Below are positions 45,501 to 56,784 of a stretch of 64,000 bases of DNA, one piece after another. Positions within the stretch are counted from its first letter, which is position 1. Each line of letters starts with the position of its first letter. A program made the translations under genes and the position numbers. The stretch comes from Malus domestica (lineage: Eukaryota; Streptophyta; Magnoliopsida; Rosales; Rosaceae): assembly GCF_042453785.1 (NCBI RefSeq), contig NC_091676.1, positions 22,303,001 to 22,367,000 of the forward strand, given 5' to 3'. The notes under the pieces were generated by a model that saw only the letters and a list, made by a program, of their open reading frames with translations, did no database searches and was not told the DNA's origin.

Positions 45501-46654
45501 TGTTTAGGCCCAAAATAATATTATTGGGCCGAGCATAGGTTTAGGTTCAATCCAAAGCTTTTCTGAAAATACTGTGGGCCAGCCAAAGGTCATGGGCTAC
45601 CCAATCAGGGCGGTCGAGTCTTATTGCAAGAAAGATTAATCTGGATAAGAGCGAATAGGTCAAGTCCTGGTATGATAAGGAGTGTCAATGGGATAAGGAT
45701 GCTAAGATTTGAGAAGTAAAGATAGTCGGATAAGGAGTTTGGTTCAGAGTCCTAGTGACGATAGGATTAACCGAGGCCTGGTTGGATTAGGATAAAGAAT
45801 CCTAATCTGAGTATAGGTCTGATACGGCCAAGAGGAGATTGACTACTATAAATACAAAGCGGCAAACAACGGAAAAAGCCATTCAATTCAACACACAAAC
45901 TGCCCTGCCCAAACTCTCACTTTACGCGAAACCTCTCAACAACCTTAAGATTTTTATTTTCTTTTTCACTGACACATCTTCAATTTGGATAAACAGCACT
46001 GTGAAGGCAATCGACGAACATCTTCAATTTGGATAAACAGCACTGTCGTCGTAGAATCAGCCGACCGCGAAGCACCGTCAGTTTGGATAAACAGCACTGC
46101 GTCAAGGCCGATTGGTTATCTATCCAAGTCTCGGTTGAGAAGGGTTTCCGAATCCTTATTGGCAGAGGTCATCTCACAAACCTTTTCGACGAAGTGAGGT
46201 GTTACAAATCACTAGACTCGGTGCGTTTAACGCTGAGTTATTTTATGATTGGATACTCACAAGTTGGATTTAGAGTTTGTCATTCTGACGGCCGAACCAC
46301 ATTTACAATTAAAACGTACATCTGCTTTGAATACTTATGTCCATATAGTCTGGTGTCGATTCAGCGTGCTTATACTCTTACAAATATATTGTGACCGAAT
46401 TCGATGCTGACAATTTGTGAACTTCGTAGAACTAGCAGCCTTGTCTTCAGGCTCTAGAACCCGAAGGCTGAGAGTGTTCCTTCCTCAGCCGCAATCGCAA
46501 GATCAAGAAGTCAGTAGCGCACCCAACGCAACATCAACATATTTTACTCCTCGGTCAATGAGTTGGCACGCCCCGCATCAATCGAAGGACATAGTTAGCT
46601 CACTAGTTACTCGTCCTGCGCGCCACGTAGGCTTGGTAGTTTTTAGGGTCAACA
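45501..46654 (+). repeat. 3' LTR of the second Tat-like element
   Basis: 1154 bp. TATAAATA at 45847-45854. It is 55 bp longer than the 5' LTR, partly because the motif TTTGGATAAACAGCACTG is present three times (about 45984, 46027 and 46081). Confidence 0.9.
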
Positions 46655-46659
46655 ATGTT

Positions 46660-47640
46660 ATGTTTTCATGGAACTTGCACAGGTTTCAATTACGTTGTAC
46701 TTGAATATTTTGAACTCAAGTCAATGAGGATTTTCTTTTTTCTTTTTTTTTTGTTGAAACCATTGAATTTTATTGTACTTGAATTATATAGATGTGGGGA
46801 ATACATTTACATAAGGATTAATTTTAATCATTGAATTTTTTTTTCATTTTTCCTTGGAGCTTGAGTAACAAGATCATCAAATTCTTATATTCATTATTTG
46901 TGAGAATAAATACAAATGCATAACAATATTGTTACACTTCTACTTTTCTTGGGTTTTTATACATTTTGTGTGTTTGCTTAGTCTTGCCTTGGAGTTGGAT
47001 GCACTTTGTATGATATGGATTGTGAATTGTTTGAAAATATCTTTAGTGTGATGGTTTTGAGTATAATGTGTTTTCCTAATAATGTTTTTCTCCCACTCTG
47101 TAGTCCAGTCGTGCAGAAGAGGTTCTCGTGCTGAGGAGGAAAACTGTTGCACGTGGAGGATAGGTAACAACTCAAGACACATGGTATGAAGGTGCAAGTA
47201 AACTGTACATATGCATCTGGAAAAAGTAAAAAGTAAAGGCGGATTGGTTGTAGCTTCTCCTTCTCGCCACAACAGAAAATACTTTTGAACTACAGTAAGC
47301 TGTTAATAAATTAAGCTTAAGCTATATTTTACTTATCAAGAATGGGTAAACTGTTTTAAATAGGAAAATTAAGTGCTTGTATCAAGTAAACTGTAAATTT
47401 AAGTTTTTTGGTAAATTAGATTTATAGTTTAATTCGAAGAGTTGAGTTGACCTTTACTTTTGTTAAATTATATAGTTTAATTGTTTCTCCTTTTTCCAAT
47501 CCCTATATATCTGCTCAACTCTTGAGTCAATTATTTGTCAGTAGGAATGTTTAATTGCTTGATCAATGATGTCGATTCAATTTGAAGAAGAAATAGGACT
47601 TTTGTTCAATAGGGATTGGCTTGTCTAACATGAGTATGAT
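46660..47640. other. Host sequence right of the second element
   Basis: AT-rich, intron-like. The only possible exon is 47104-47163 (acceptor CTCTGTAG): SSRAEEVLVLRRKTVARGG and a stop, with a pyrimidine-rich tract before it. It looks like a terminal exon but I cannot name the gene. Minus-strand frames near 46940-47272 show no domain. Confidence 0.35.
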
Positions 47641-47649
47641 GTCACAATT

Positions 47650-48231
47650 GTTCATTGGTTCTTAGGTGCTACAACGTCTTTTTAGTTGTTTTGTGTGGAA
47701 ATTATTCATGCATGTTGAGACTAATACATTCAACACCGGCAACAAAGCACGGGCACATTTTCTAATTGCACCAAAAGCTGTGTGCGAGAAAACGTCGAAC
47801 ACTTGTGTATCGACCGAAGAAACTAGAAGAAGAACTAAGATCGCAGATGTCAATTGAGAACACCACAAAACCCTAGATTGTGGAGAAGACGAAATCGAAT
47901 CGATCAAACCTTCAATTGTCGATTGTAGAGGTAGTCGAAGCAAGAATCCTTAGTAGCGGAAGCAGGAAAGGAACGAAGATCAAGCAGGAGCAGTGGCGAT
48001 TGATACTATGTCAATCTACAGAAATCTATGATTAGAGAGAGAGAGGAGTTCGAAAAAATCAGAGAGAAAGAAGAGAGAGAGATCCTTAAGCTTTCTTGTA
48101 TTAATTTCTTGATGATTAAGAAAGTACATTGACTTGGTATTTATACAATTCATAACACTTCTAACAAACTAACTACCTCTCTAAGATTGTGACAAGTGTC
48201 ACAATCTTATAGTTACAATATATCTCCATCA
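47650..48231 (-). mobile_element. Copia-type retrotransposon fragment (5' LTR, primer site, start of interior)
   Basis: On the minus strand an LTR of about 223 bp (48231 to 48009) begins TGATGGAGATATATTGTAAC, has TATAAATAC near 48140 and ends TTGACA. It is followed at 48008-47990 by TAGTATCAATCGCCACTGC, a mutated form of the initiator-Met primer site TGGTATCAGAGC. About 330 bp of interior leader remains before the element is cut off. The second LTR is missing. It inserted into the 3' flank of the GATB pseudogene. Confidence 0.55.
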
Positions 48232-48236
48232 TACTT

Positions 48237-48819
48237 GAGGCCACAAAATGTCAAAAACGCTTCAGCTTGAGTGACTTCATCTGATTTTAACAATGCTGGT
48301 TTGCCATTGATGGCCACGACATTGCATCATCTGGAACTTTATCAGCTTTTGGCGTTTAACTTTCTCTAAAGGGATCTTGTTTAGGAGCCATTGATTTGCT
48401 TTTCCTTTTGATAGTTTCATTACCAGCAAGGGTTAGAATTTCCAAAACCATCTCACTCAACTTACGAAACACTACGAATAGCTTAATCATGATTTAAAAA
48501 CGGAGCATATGGATTACAGTTTCACAAAATTTTACCTGCCCAGCAAAATAACCTTGTAGCTTAGTTTTTCCGCCACGACATTGTTCCAGCTGCTTTCGAT
48601 TCTCCGACACCACCTTTTCTACCATTTTTTCAAAGGAAAACTAATGAAAAGGGCTTGAAAACTTTGAGTTTTAATGATAAGGACAAAATAAAGGGTAAAG
48701 TGAATAGTACCAGGATTGACTTTTTAGTGTAAAAATATGGTTTTTCGTTAAAGTGAACAGTACCGGGTGCTTTTCGTTAAAGTTCCCTTTTTTCAATCTC
48801 AGCCAGTAGGATCTACTAT
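48237..48819 (-). pseudogene. GATB: GATB pseudogene (glutamyl-tRNA(Gln) amidotransferase subunit B, last two exons)
   Basis: On the minus strand, exon 48819-48536 reads [20 protein letters not shown] then [15 protein letters not shown] and ends at a GT donor. Exon 48423-48342 reads [20 protein letters not shown] and then shifts. These are the C-terminal tail of GatB, which with GatA and GatC converts Glu-tRNA(Gln) to Gln-tRNA(Gln) in plastids and mitochondria. Damage: a 154-bp MITE in the first of these exons, an extra base after DPT, loss of the acceptor AG (now TG) before the last exon, and one inserted base near the end. An intact paralogue of the last exon is at 63844-63924 and the two loci share flanking non-coding sequence, so this is a decayed segmental duplicate. 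Confidence 0.8.
48634..48787. mobile_element. Mutator-type MITE (154 bp) in a GATB exon, TSD TTTTTTCAA
   Basis: Ends AGGAAAACTAATGAAAAG and the complement of GGGAACTTTAACGAAAAG. The 9-bp TTTTTTCAA is at 48625-48633 and 48788-48796. The internal motif GTGAA(T/C)AGTACC occurs twice. From memory this is a high-copy family in apple and pear. It splits the GATB pseudogene exon. Confidence 0.85.
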
Positions 48820-49890
48820 CTGTTACAAACCCAAGTCATTAGAGGACCCTTAATTTGTTACGAAGTTCTATACAATATTATCATCATAAGATGATATTAT
48901 TTCACTGTTTGATTGGCTGTTAAATTTTATAATACATCACCTAACAAAAGTACCCTCTAGTTGGAAACTAAGTCGACAAATTAGTAGGATCCATCAGTTA
49001 TTTTAGGGTGGGATGAATTATATATTATATTTGAATCTCCATTGTTATCCCAACTTTAACTCACATTAAGTAGGGGCACATAAACATATCAAAATAATGT
49101 CTTTTAACGTCTGAAACTCGAAAACATCTGCGAAACATCCCAAAAATAAGATGCAATACCACCAATTTTACCAATCTGGTAAGCTGGAAATAATCCAGAG
49201 TCTAGACAACACCATGTTATTTTTAGAAATATTGTGGTGAAAGGTGTTGAAGTTGACACAAAAAAAGGAATGAATGCTATATTAGGCTAAGGCACAGGAT
49301 GCTTGAGAAGGTGCTCAACTTCTGCACATTTTAAATCTAGCATAGGATCAGAGAATCAGATAAAACTACTGAACGTCGCATATAGCGGCAATTATAGTTT
49401 AAAAGTGGAGACACAATTTTAATCGGACCAAAAAAATAGATAATTATAAGAATGAATCACACCTCACACATCTGACCATTTAAAAATAACAAGCCTGGTA
49501 ATTATAAAGTGAACTTGCCTGGACTAAATAGATAATTGTAAGTGTGGTTCAATTGTTATACATAAACCGGAAGGAAGTCATGTTTAAGTGTCATTAGTAT
49601 GATACGAACCTAGACACCATAGATAGTGTCATTTGAGATAATTACTTGTTATCTATCAACAAACACCTGGGGTTTGAGGATCAATTATATATCCTCACCA
49701 ATACGGCGAAACAAGTACTCTACCTCGATGATCCAAAGGTGACGATGGGACGTGGTTGGAAAGTAATGAAAATTGTGTATTCAATAAAGTATTCTGTTAA
49801 TTTTATTTAAGTTAAGTTCATAGTGGTCCATTTAATCATTATGCTTAAAAAAAGTTAGTGTTTTGCCTGACAGAAAGGCGATAATTTTGT
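48820..49890. other. No gene seen
   Basis: AT-rich sequence upstream (minus strand) of the GATB pseudogene exons, possibly its decayed introns. No exon, RNA or repeat recognised. Confidence 0.4.
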
Positions 49891-50100
49891 GGACAAGGAT
49901 TGTCTGTCTTCCTTGTTTCTGTGCCCTCTCATGCCCTCCTGTTTGTGTGGTCACGGTTAAGCCACGTCAACATTTTATATTACTATTCAATTTTGTCTTA
50001 TTATTTCTATAAAAAAACAATATAAAATGTTGACGTGGCTTAACCGTGACCACACAAATAAGGAGGGCACGAGAACAAGGAGGGCAGACAATCCTTGTCC
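49891..50100. mobile_element. MITE family A, copy 2 (210 bp)
   Basis: Outer ends GGACAAGGAT and ATCCTTGTCC are perfect complements. The inner arms share GTGTGGTCACGGTTAAGCCA with the complement strand. The core is the same as in the copy at 165-376. TAATTTTGT and TAATTTGGG flank it, a possible imperfect 9-bp duplication. Confidence 0.85.
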
Positions 50101-50568
50101 TAATTTGGGTAAGGTGTCCTTGTCTGATAGAACGTAGGATATTAGTCGGGCAAAGCTATATTTTATGATTTAGGGTTTAAGGTTTATAGTTCCTTGGGTA
50201 AGAGCTTAGGATATTTTTGCATTTTCAATTCCTTTGAGGATTTTTGCAATCAACGAAATTAATTTGACCAATCCAACTGTCAATGTATAGGGTATATACT
50301 CCAAGATTGCACAACGAAAATTTGACAAAAATAAACTTTCATGGATTAGGTAACGAGACGAAATCCTTCGACGGTTAGAAATGTATAATCACTTGAACGT
50401 TTATTTTAGCACCGATTTTAATAATGATTCAAAAAAATACAACAAATGAAACCGATCATCAGTCTAAAATATTTACAATAATGGATACCACAAAATGAGA
50501 CATTCTACTTAATAGAAGTATTGAATAAACTCTAATTTTTTGTTTACTCCGTTGTTTTGATGGGATAC

Positions 50569-51506
50569 TGTTTGGGCCCAAAATATTGGTTTGGGCCGAG
50601 TATAGAATCATTCTCGGCCCGGACGGCCTTACGACAAGGGTACCATGGATCGTGTAGTTTGTGGGCCTCCAAACCTAAGTCGGTTAGGTCATGTTGCAAG
50701 ACAAGTCGAGTCCTGGCGCAATAAGGAGTCTCGGCACCCGGAAGTGAATTTGGTTCAATAAAGGACTAGGTTCACAATCATAGTGAAAATAGGACTGGTC
50801 GAGTTAGTGTTTGATCAGGAGAAGAAGTCCTAGTCCGAATAGGGTTTTAACTCGACCTTGAGGGTATCCGTTGCTATAAATAGAAGAGGTTGTGCATCGT
50901 TCAAGGTCCTCCAATTCAACACACAAAACTGCCCTGCGCAAACTCTCTCAATAACTTTGAGATTTTTTATTTTCTCTTTTCGCTGACACATCTTCCGTTG
51001 GCATCAACAGCACTGTGAAAGCAACCGGTGATATCTTAAGTCGGCATAGATAGCTCTATCACCGTAGAATCAGTCGATCTCGCAGCATCTTCCGTTGGCA
51101 TCAACAGCACTGCGGCAATGACGGTTGATTACCTATCCAAGTCTCGGTCGAGAAGGATTTCTGAATCCTTATTGGTCGAGGTCATCTCATCAGCCTTCTC
51201 GGCAAAGTGAGGTGTTACAAGTTATTGCATTCGGCACATTGAAAGCCGAATTTGATATTGAACTTCATAAGAATAGTAACCTTGTCTTCAGGTTCGAGAG
51301 CCCAAGAGGCCGAGACGTGTTTCTTTCTCGGCCACAATCGCAAGACGCAGAAGTCAGCCGCGCACCCAACATCAACAAATTTTACTCCTCGGCCGAGCTC
51401 GGCCAACGAGTTGGCACGCCCCGCATTCACCGAATGACGTAGTTAGCTTTATTATAGATTACTCGGTCTGCGTGCCACGTAGGCTTAGTAGTTTTTAGGG
51501 TCAACA
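50569..51506 (+). mobile_element. Solo LTR related to the second Tat-like element (938 bp), TSD GATAC
   Basis: Starts TGTTTGGGCCCAAAAT and ends TAGGGTCAACA; GATAC at 50564-50568 and 51507-51511. TATAAATA at 50875-50882. Shares the AGTCTCGGTCGAGAAGG and GAGTTGGCACGCCCCGCAT segments with the LTRs at 33300 and 45501 but is clearly diverged, so it is a sister subfamily. It sits inside an inverted 345-bp-type repeat. Confidence 0.9.
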
Positions 51507-52114
51507 GATACGTAGTCTATGGAACTAATTTACACGATCCTATCGTCAAACACATTTGAATATTGTATGAGATTGCATAAGCCAAAAATTACCAAAATCA
51601 AACTTTCAGGGATTAGGGATCAGATCAAAAGGCTGGACAGTTTCAAACATAGCATAACGATTCAACTACTACGTCAACTTTGATTTTGGTGATTGTTTGC
51701 AAGAATGCTAGTTGAGAGCCAAATCACACGCTAAATAGATCTGATCATCAAATTCAATGATCATTTAACCGTTTGAAAATAAATAAAAAATTTAGAGAAA
51801 ATTTGATTTTTTTTAGAGTTCGCTCAACGAAATCTACAACGTTCGTTAGGCAACATTACTTACTTTCATCGGGCAAAGGTTGAAATTCCTCCCTTTCTTT
51901 TTCCAAAAGTTCAAATTTACCTCCATATTAAAAGTTTGCCCTATTGGATTGCGTCAACCACTCAAATAAAGCCAAAAGGGGAGGATTTCCGAAAGAGAAA
52001 ATTAGGTTTACATCATTTTTTTTGTTACTTTATTGATTAAAATCTTATTCATTTTCAATTTTTTATCAAGGTTATTGGGTATTAATAACATCATTAATTA
52101 TTTGAATAATAAAA

Positions 52115-52600
52115 TATTTTTATTTTTAAATATATTCCTTTAATGTTAAAAATGTTACAATTAGTATATTTATATTTATGGCTAAATTTTTTATCATATA
52201 TTTTTATTTTTAGTTGTACCTATTTTTTATTTGTAAATATTTTTAAATTTGTACCAATTTTCTTTTCATTTTTAATTTGTACCCATATATTAGTTTCTTT
52301 TTGTGCCCATATTTTTTAAAGTTTTATTTGTGTTTGTACCCATTTGTATACCGTCACGTGATATTTAATCAATGATAGAAAAATTACATATGGTATATTT
52401 ATGGTTTATGCCTAAACTTTGTATCATATATTTATATTTTTAGTTTGTACCCACTTTTAATTTGCAACATTTTTTTTAAATTTGTAGTATTTTCTTTTTA
52501 TTATATTTTGTAACCATGTATTAATTTCTTTTAGCGCCTATATTTTTAAAAATTCATTTGTATTCATAATTTTTAATCTTTTATCTGTACCCTAATTTAT
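52115..52600. repeat. AT-rich ~250-bp tandem duplication with GTACC motifs
   Basis: Two adjacent diverged units, each with TTAGTTTGTACC, AAATTTGTA, TATTA(G/A)TTTCTTTT and TTATTTGTGTTTGTAC-like blocks. No coding signal. Confidence 0.55.
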
Positions 52601-53819
52601 TTCTAATGTACTCATTCTTCTTTATTAATGTACCACTTTGTTATATGTGAAATGTACCAATTTTGTTAACACTATGGGTACATTCTTTTGTCATTTATTA
52701 TTTATTATTTTTACATAGTTTTTATCCATTTATTCATTCAAGATGTTTGAATTTTTTTATTGTAACAATTTCTAATAGTATTATAATGAGGGATTTTAAA
52801 TTTATAGGATTTTAAATCTCATAAAATATCAAACAATTAATGTCAAAACTATAAAAATATAAATATTAATAGTAATATAATGAGGTTACAAAGTCAATGG
52901 ACCTTGATCAAACTTTGAATATTATTAAGATTTTAATATAAAAAATGTTAAGAATTAGGGGCAGCATCAAAAGTATCTCTTTCCGAAAACTATGAATTTC
53001 GTCGCGCAAATATTATTCCCCACCATTTTTTCGCCAAAATTTCATTTGGTAGACTTTTTTTATGGTGGACTTGCTCGACGAAATTGTTCGTGGATGAAAG
53101 ATTGATAAAAACACTTGTAAAATCTTTAGACCGTAGCTCGACGAACCATTTTGTCAGGCAAAGTTCTGTTGTTTTAATCGGGCCGACAGTCTCTCTTCAT
53201 CTTCCTGCAACTTTTTTTCTCTCACTCCAAAATCCCCTACCACTGCTGCAAACCGCCTCCCCCTAGCTCTCACACTTGCCACGTCTCTCCCCCTCTCTCC
53301 AAGACTCCAACTCTCAAACCTCACAAAGGTACAATATCCCCACTTATTTCGAATAAAATTTCTTTATATTAGAAATTATTTGCTATGAATTCATTTGAAT
53401 TTATATGTCTAAATTTGTGATTTATTTGCGCATTATATGTGGGGAAGGGGTGGAGAAAATTGAAGAGGTGGGGGAGGCAAGGGGTGGAATGGGTTTGGAA
53501 GGGTGAGGGATAGGGTTTGGGGGACTGGTGTTGGGGATGGTGAGAGGAACATGGTAGGGAGGGTGCAGGGACGTGATAGGCGTTGTTGTTTTTGAAAATA
53601 TTATAAATCTTTTAGAAATATTAGAAGTTTCTAAGAAATATTAAAAAAAATTAGGAATTATTAATTAGAATTTTTTATATATTGTAAATTCGTGGGAAAT
53701 ATTGGAGATTTTTAGGAAAAATAGGATTTATAATATATTATAAATTTCTTATATATATTATAATTTATACAAAATATTAGAAACTTTTAGGAAATAATGG
53801 AATTTTAGAAATTTTTCTA

Positions 53820-54430
53820 CAGAAGCCGAGATCGTTCACTATCCCCATAAAGCAAGGAAGAACCAAATTCGTTACAACCTAGAACACTTGTGTGCACACC
53901 CCGAAGTCCAAATGCAGTTGACTCGCGAGATGGAATCATTGCATGAGGTGCCCTATGAACGCCTCCAAATGGAAGAATATCTCCCTATGGGTGAATGAGG
54001 CGATAAGGCTCCGCTCTCTGTAAGTCTTTTATTAATTTATATTTCAATGATTTTACTTATTCGGGATAATTTATTTTTTTTGTGTATTTTAAAAACTAAC
54101 TTGTATTTTGTCTATTTCAAAACAACTTCGAGATCGACGTGGAAGTGCCTGGTATGTCCGGCTACATAACCTAGTTGCGAACTCTGCCATTTAAGGAGTG
54201 GATGTACGAGCTTCACAAACAGTGCATGAATTTTGAAATTCATGATGAAACTATGAGCCATCCACCCTAGGTTGAGCATAGGATGGACGAGTTACACTGG
54301 TTCTGCGGTTATTTTCAAAACTTATAATTTCTAGGGATGGACATTTTCTAGAGTGAAGCAATTAGACAGCTTAGAGATAATAATGTGCAACTGAGGACAA
54401 ATTTGTTTTTCAATTTTAATATAATGTAAG
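53820..54430 (+). pseudogene. Transposon-type coding remnant
   Basis: Two broken stretches: AEIVHYPHKARKNQIRYNLE then HLCAHPEVQMQLTREMESLH (53825-53998, ending at a stop before a GTAAGT donor), and FEIDVEVPGMSGYIT with later KEWMYELHKQCMNFEIHDE and AIRQLRDNNVQLRTN (54126-54410) with at least four stops. I recognise no named domain. The position between CGACGAA-type repeats suggests it belonged to the degenerate element. Confidence 0.35.
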
Positions 54431-54930
54431 AACATTTTAGTTTTAATAATAAAATACTTGTTTTATATTGTGATATCTTTTCACATAAATATAATAAAGA
54501 TTAAAATTTTAGATTAAACATTATTACAATTTGTATATTTTAAAAAAAATATGTAATCCATTTGCCCGACGAAGGATGTCGTTGAGCAAGCTTTTTATAT
54601 TTATTATTATTTTCTTTATAAAGCTAACCCGAGGATAATTTCGTTGGTTTAAATATATTTTATTATTTTTTTAATAAAATATAACTTTGCCAAATGAAAG
54701 AGTTTGGTCGGGCATGTTAGGTTTGTCGAGCAAAGTTGATCAACACATTTTTGCTTGATGAAATTGTCATTGAAAAATCGGTGGGGCAAAGTAGTTTTGC
54801 CAGATGATTTTTTATTTTCATCAAGTAAAATTTCGCATTACGAGTTTTCCGCCACAAACTTTCGGTAACGAATTGTTGTTAGTCAAAACCTAAGGTGACG
54901 AAAAATTATTTTGCCCGACTGAAAAGGTGG

Positions 54931-55568
54931 TATCCGAGTAATAGTCCAGCAACCTAAACAAGGTTGAAGATAATTGGAAAAAAACATAAACTTAACATAG
55001 TTCACTCATACTTTTTAGCCTCTCACATACTTTTTTTTATTTATTTATTTATTTATTAAATTGAATAAATCAAACATAAACAATGTTCATTTAGCAATGG
55101 AAGTGTGTAGAAGGAGAAAAATAGTTTGTGTTTATCATTTTTTGAAAAGAAAAAACAAACGAAATCTACATATCTAACCTCCAAGGGTCTCGAAGACCAT
55201 ATTATCATACAACAAATTAAGAGATATGATAACCACGCAATGTTTTTTCCTTTTACATATTTCTCTTTATTTATAACCATCACATTGAATAAATGAAACG
55301 AAATAGTGAACATAATTAAACAAGGGTGTGTAGAAAGAGGGAAAAAGAAGTGTATAATCCTCATTAACACAATTTGTTTTACCATTTGAATTGTTTCCCT
55401 ATTTGGAAGTGGTGCCCGCTCCTTATCCTTTTTACATTTCTCTTTATACTTTATAGTGTATAAGGTGTAATAATAGTAAGAGGAATGTTAACTACCTTCC
55501 TCACTTATATTTCTTCATTTGCCTTTCTAACTCAATCAATTCCATGTTAATTTATGTGACAACTAAAT
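54931..55568. other. No gene seen
   Basis: AT-rich sequence with no convincing exon or repeat structure. Minus-strand frames of about 100 codons here have low-complexity Phe/Ile content only. Confidence 0.4.
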
Positions 55569-55587
55569 CTATGTATTAGTTGTGTTT

Positions 55588-55709
55588 TTTTTTTTTTTTT
55601 TTTTGTTAAACGATAGATTTTTATTAGATTAGTCACCGACGGGGTTTGAACCTATGCCGTCATGCAAGGACACAACTTATTTCCACCATTGTGGTAAAGG
55701 GCCACTTGC
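55588..55709 (-). mobile_element. tRNA-derived SINE (122 bp) with 19-bp target duplication
   Basis: On the minus strand the element starts GCAAGTGGCCCTTTACCACA, contains a B-box-like GGTTCAAACCCC and ends in an A-run of about 17 (T-run on the plus strand from 55588). The 19-bp CTATGTATTAGTTGTGTTT is present perfectly at 55569-55587 and 55710-55728. RNA polymerase III box, poly(A) tail and long direct repeat together define a SINE mobilised by LINE machinery. Confidence 0.85.
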
Positions 55710-55728
55710 CTATGTATTAGTTGTGTTT

Positions 55729-56784
55729 ATAACTTGTTTCTTCTCCATCTACAAATTAAAAATCCTATATGTCAAATAAATTATTAAATTATTCTCCAAA
55801 ATTTGACAGATCTAATTATTTTAATTATTAATTTTACTTTTTTTATATATGCTTCTTTTCTATTTTTTGTTAAATTTTTTCAAGTAGAGGCTTTGGATTA
55901 TCAACATGTTATTCTGAAAAAGAAAGGAGGAAGGATGATCATGACTTATGGTTTACGACCAACAATAGCCACTACTTAGGGTGTAGAGTTCCCCACTTAG
56001 TGTCAGCATGTTCAAGATTTTTAAAAGAAAGATATCGAGCTCGATGGAACAATGTTTCATGTTTATGTCGTAAGTTTGAATACAATACTTTCTATTGAAT
56101 ATAATGTCAGAAGAAAACAAAAACAAAAACAAAAAATGAGAGTCCAAAAGTGAAACTTGTACAAAAGATAATATTAATAATTAAAATAAATAGATTTGTC
56201 AAATTTTAGTGGATAATTTAATGATTTGGTTGTCATATGGGAGTTAATTAGGGACATAAGTAAAAGGAGAAAAGAAAAGTTTTAAACACAATTGATACAT
56301 ACATTTAGGTGTAAAATAACTTAAGATGGCATCCATTAAATGGATAAAGCAAATAAGAAAAAGCAAGAGGAAAATATAGCTAAATTCCTCTGGAATAACA
56401 AATAAGCGGAGTAATGTAATGGCTATACTTTGCTTTAATAGCGCTCTGTGCATGTTGTTTCCTCTTTATCCTGCACAAGTGTCAAGTGCCGCATACTTCT
56501 CGCAGGAAAACACCTTTCAAGGGTGTTGTCAAATCCTTATATATTGTAATCTTTATACATAATTTATCCAAAACCTCACTATTCTGCAGGAAGACATCCG
56601 CATTTGATATTTTACCCTTCTCTACTTTTTTTTTCTCTGGCCATCCTTTTTCTCCTTAAAACAATAGTTAACAAACATGTTAGTCTTATTATATTTTTTA
56701 TACCATATTTGTACAATTTTTGTAGTAGAGATGGACCAACATATATTGGTGGACATTAATTCTATGGGGTCAATGAGAGAGATG
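55729..56784. other. No gene seen
   Basis: AT-rich intergenic sequence without recognisable exons, RNA genes or repeats. Confidence 0.45.

Larger units (their letters stand above)
33300..46654 (+). mobile_element. Second Tat-like Ty3/gypsy retrotransposon (13,355 bp), TSD ATGTT
   Basis: LTRs at 33300-34398 and 45501-46654 both begin TGTTT(G/A)GGCCCAAAATAAT and end GGTCAACA or AGTCAACA. ATGTT flanks at 33295-33299 and 46655-46659. Gag, protease, RT, RNase H and integrase remnants lie on the plus strand, each with premature stops. A 4-kb spacer between integrase and 3' LTR holds an antisense gene remnant. The LTRs differ more, and in length, than those of the first element, so it is older. Confidence 0.9.
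50230..54930. mobile_element. Degenerate CACTA-like region, second locus
   Basis: Diverged, inverted 345-bp monomers (about 50230-50563 and 51512-51800, split by a solo LTR) are followed by CGACGAA-type motifs (51830-51900, 52990-53160, 54560-54920: for example GCCCGACGAAGGATGTCG). A pyrimidine-rich leader (53170-53330) and coding remnants (53820-54430) lie between. It parallels the 4975-9392 region in the opposite orientation. Class inferred from shared repeats only. Confidence 0.45.
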
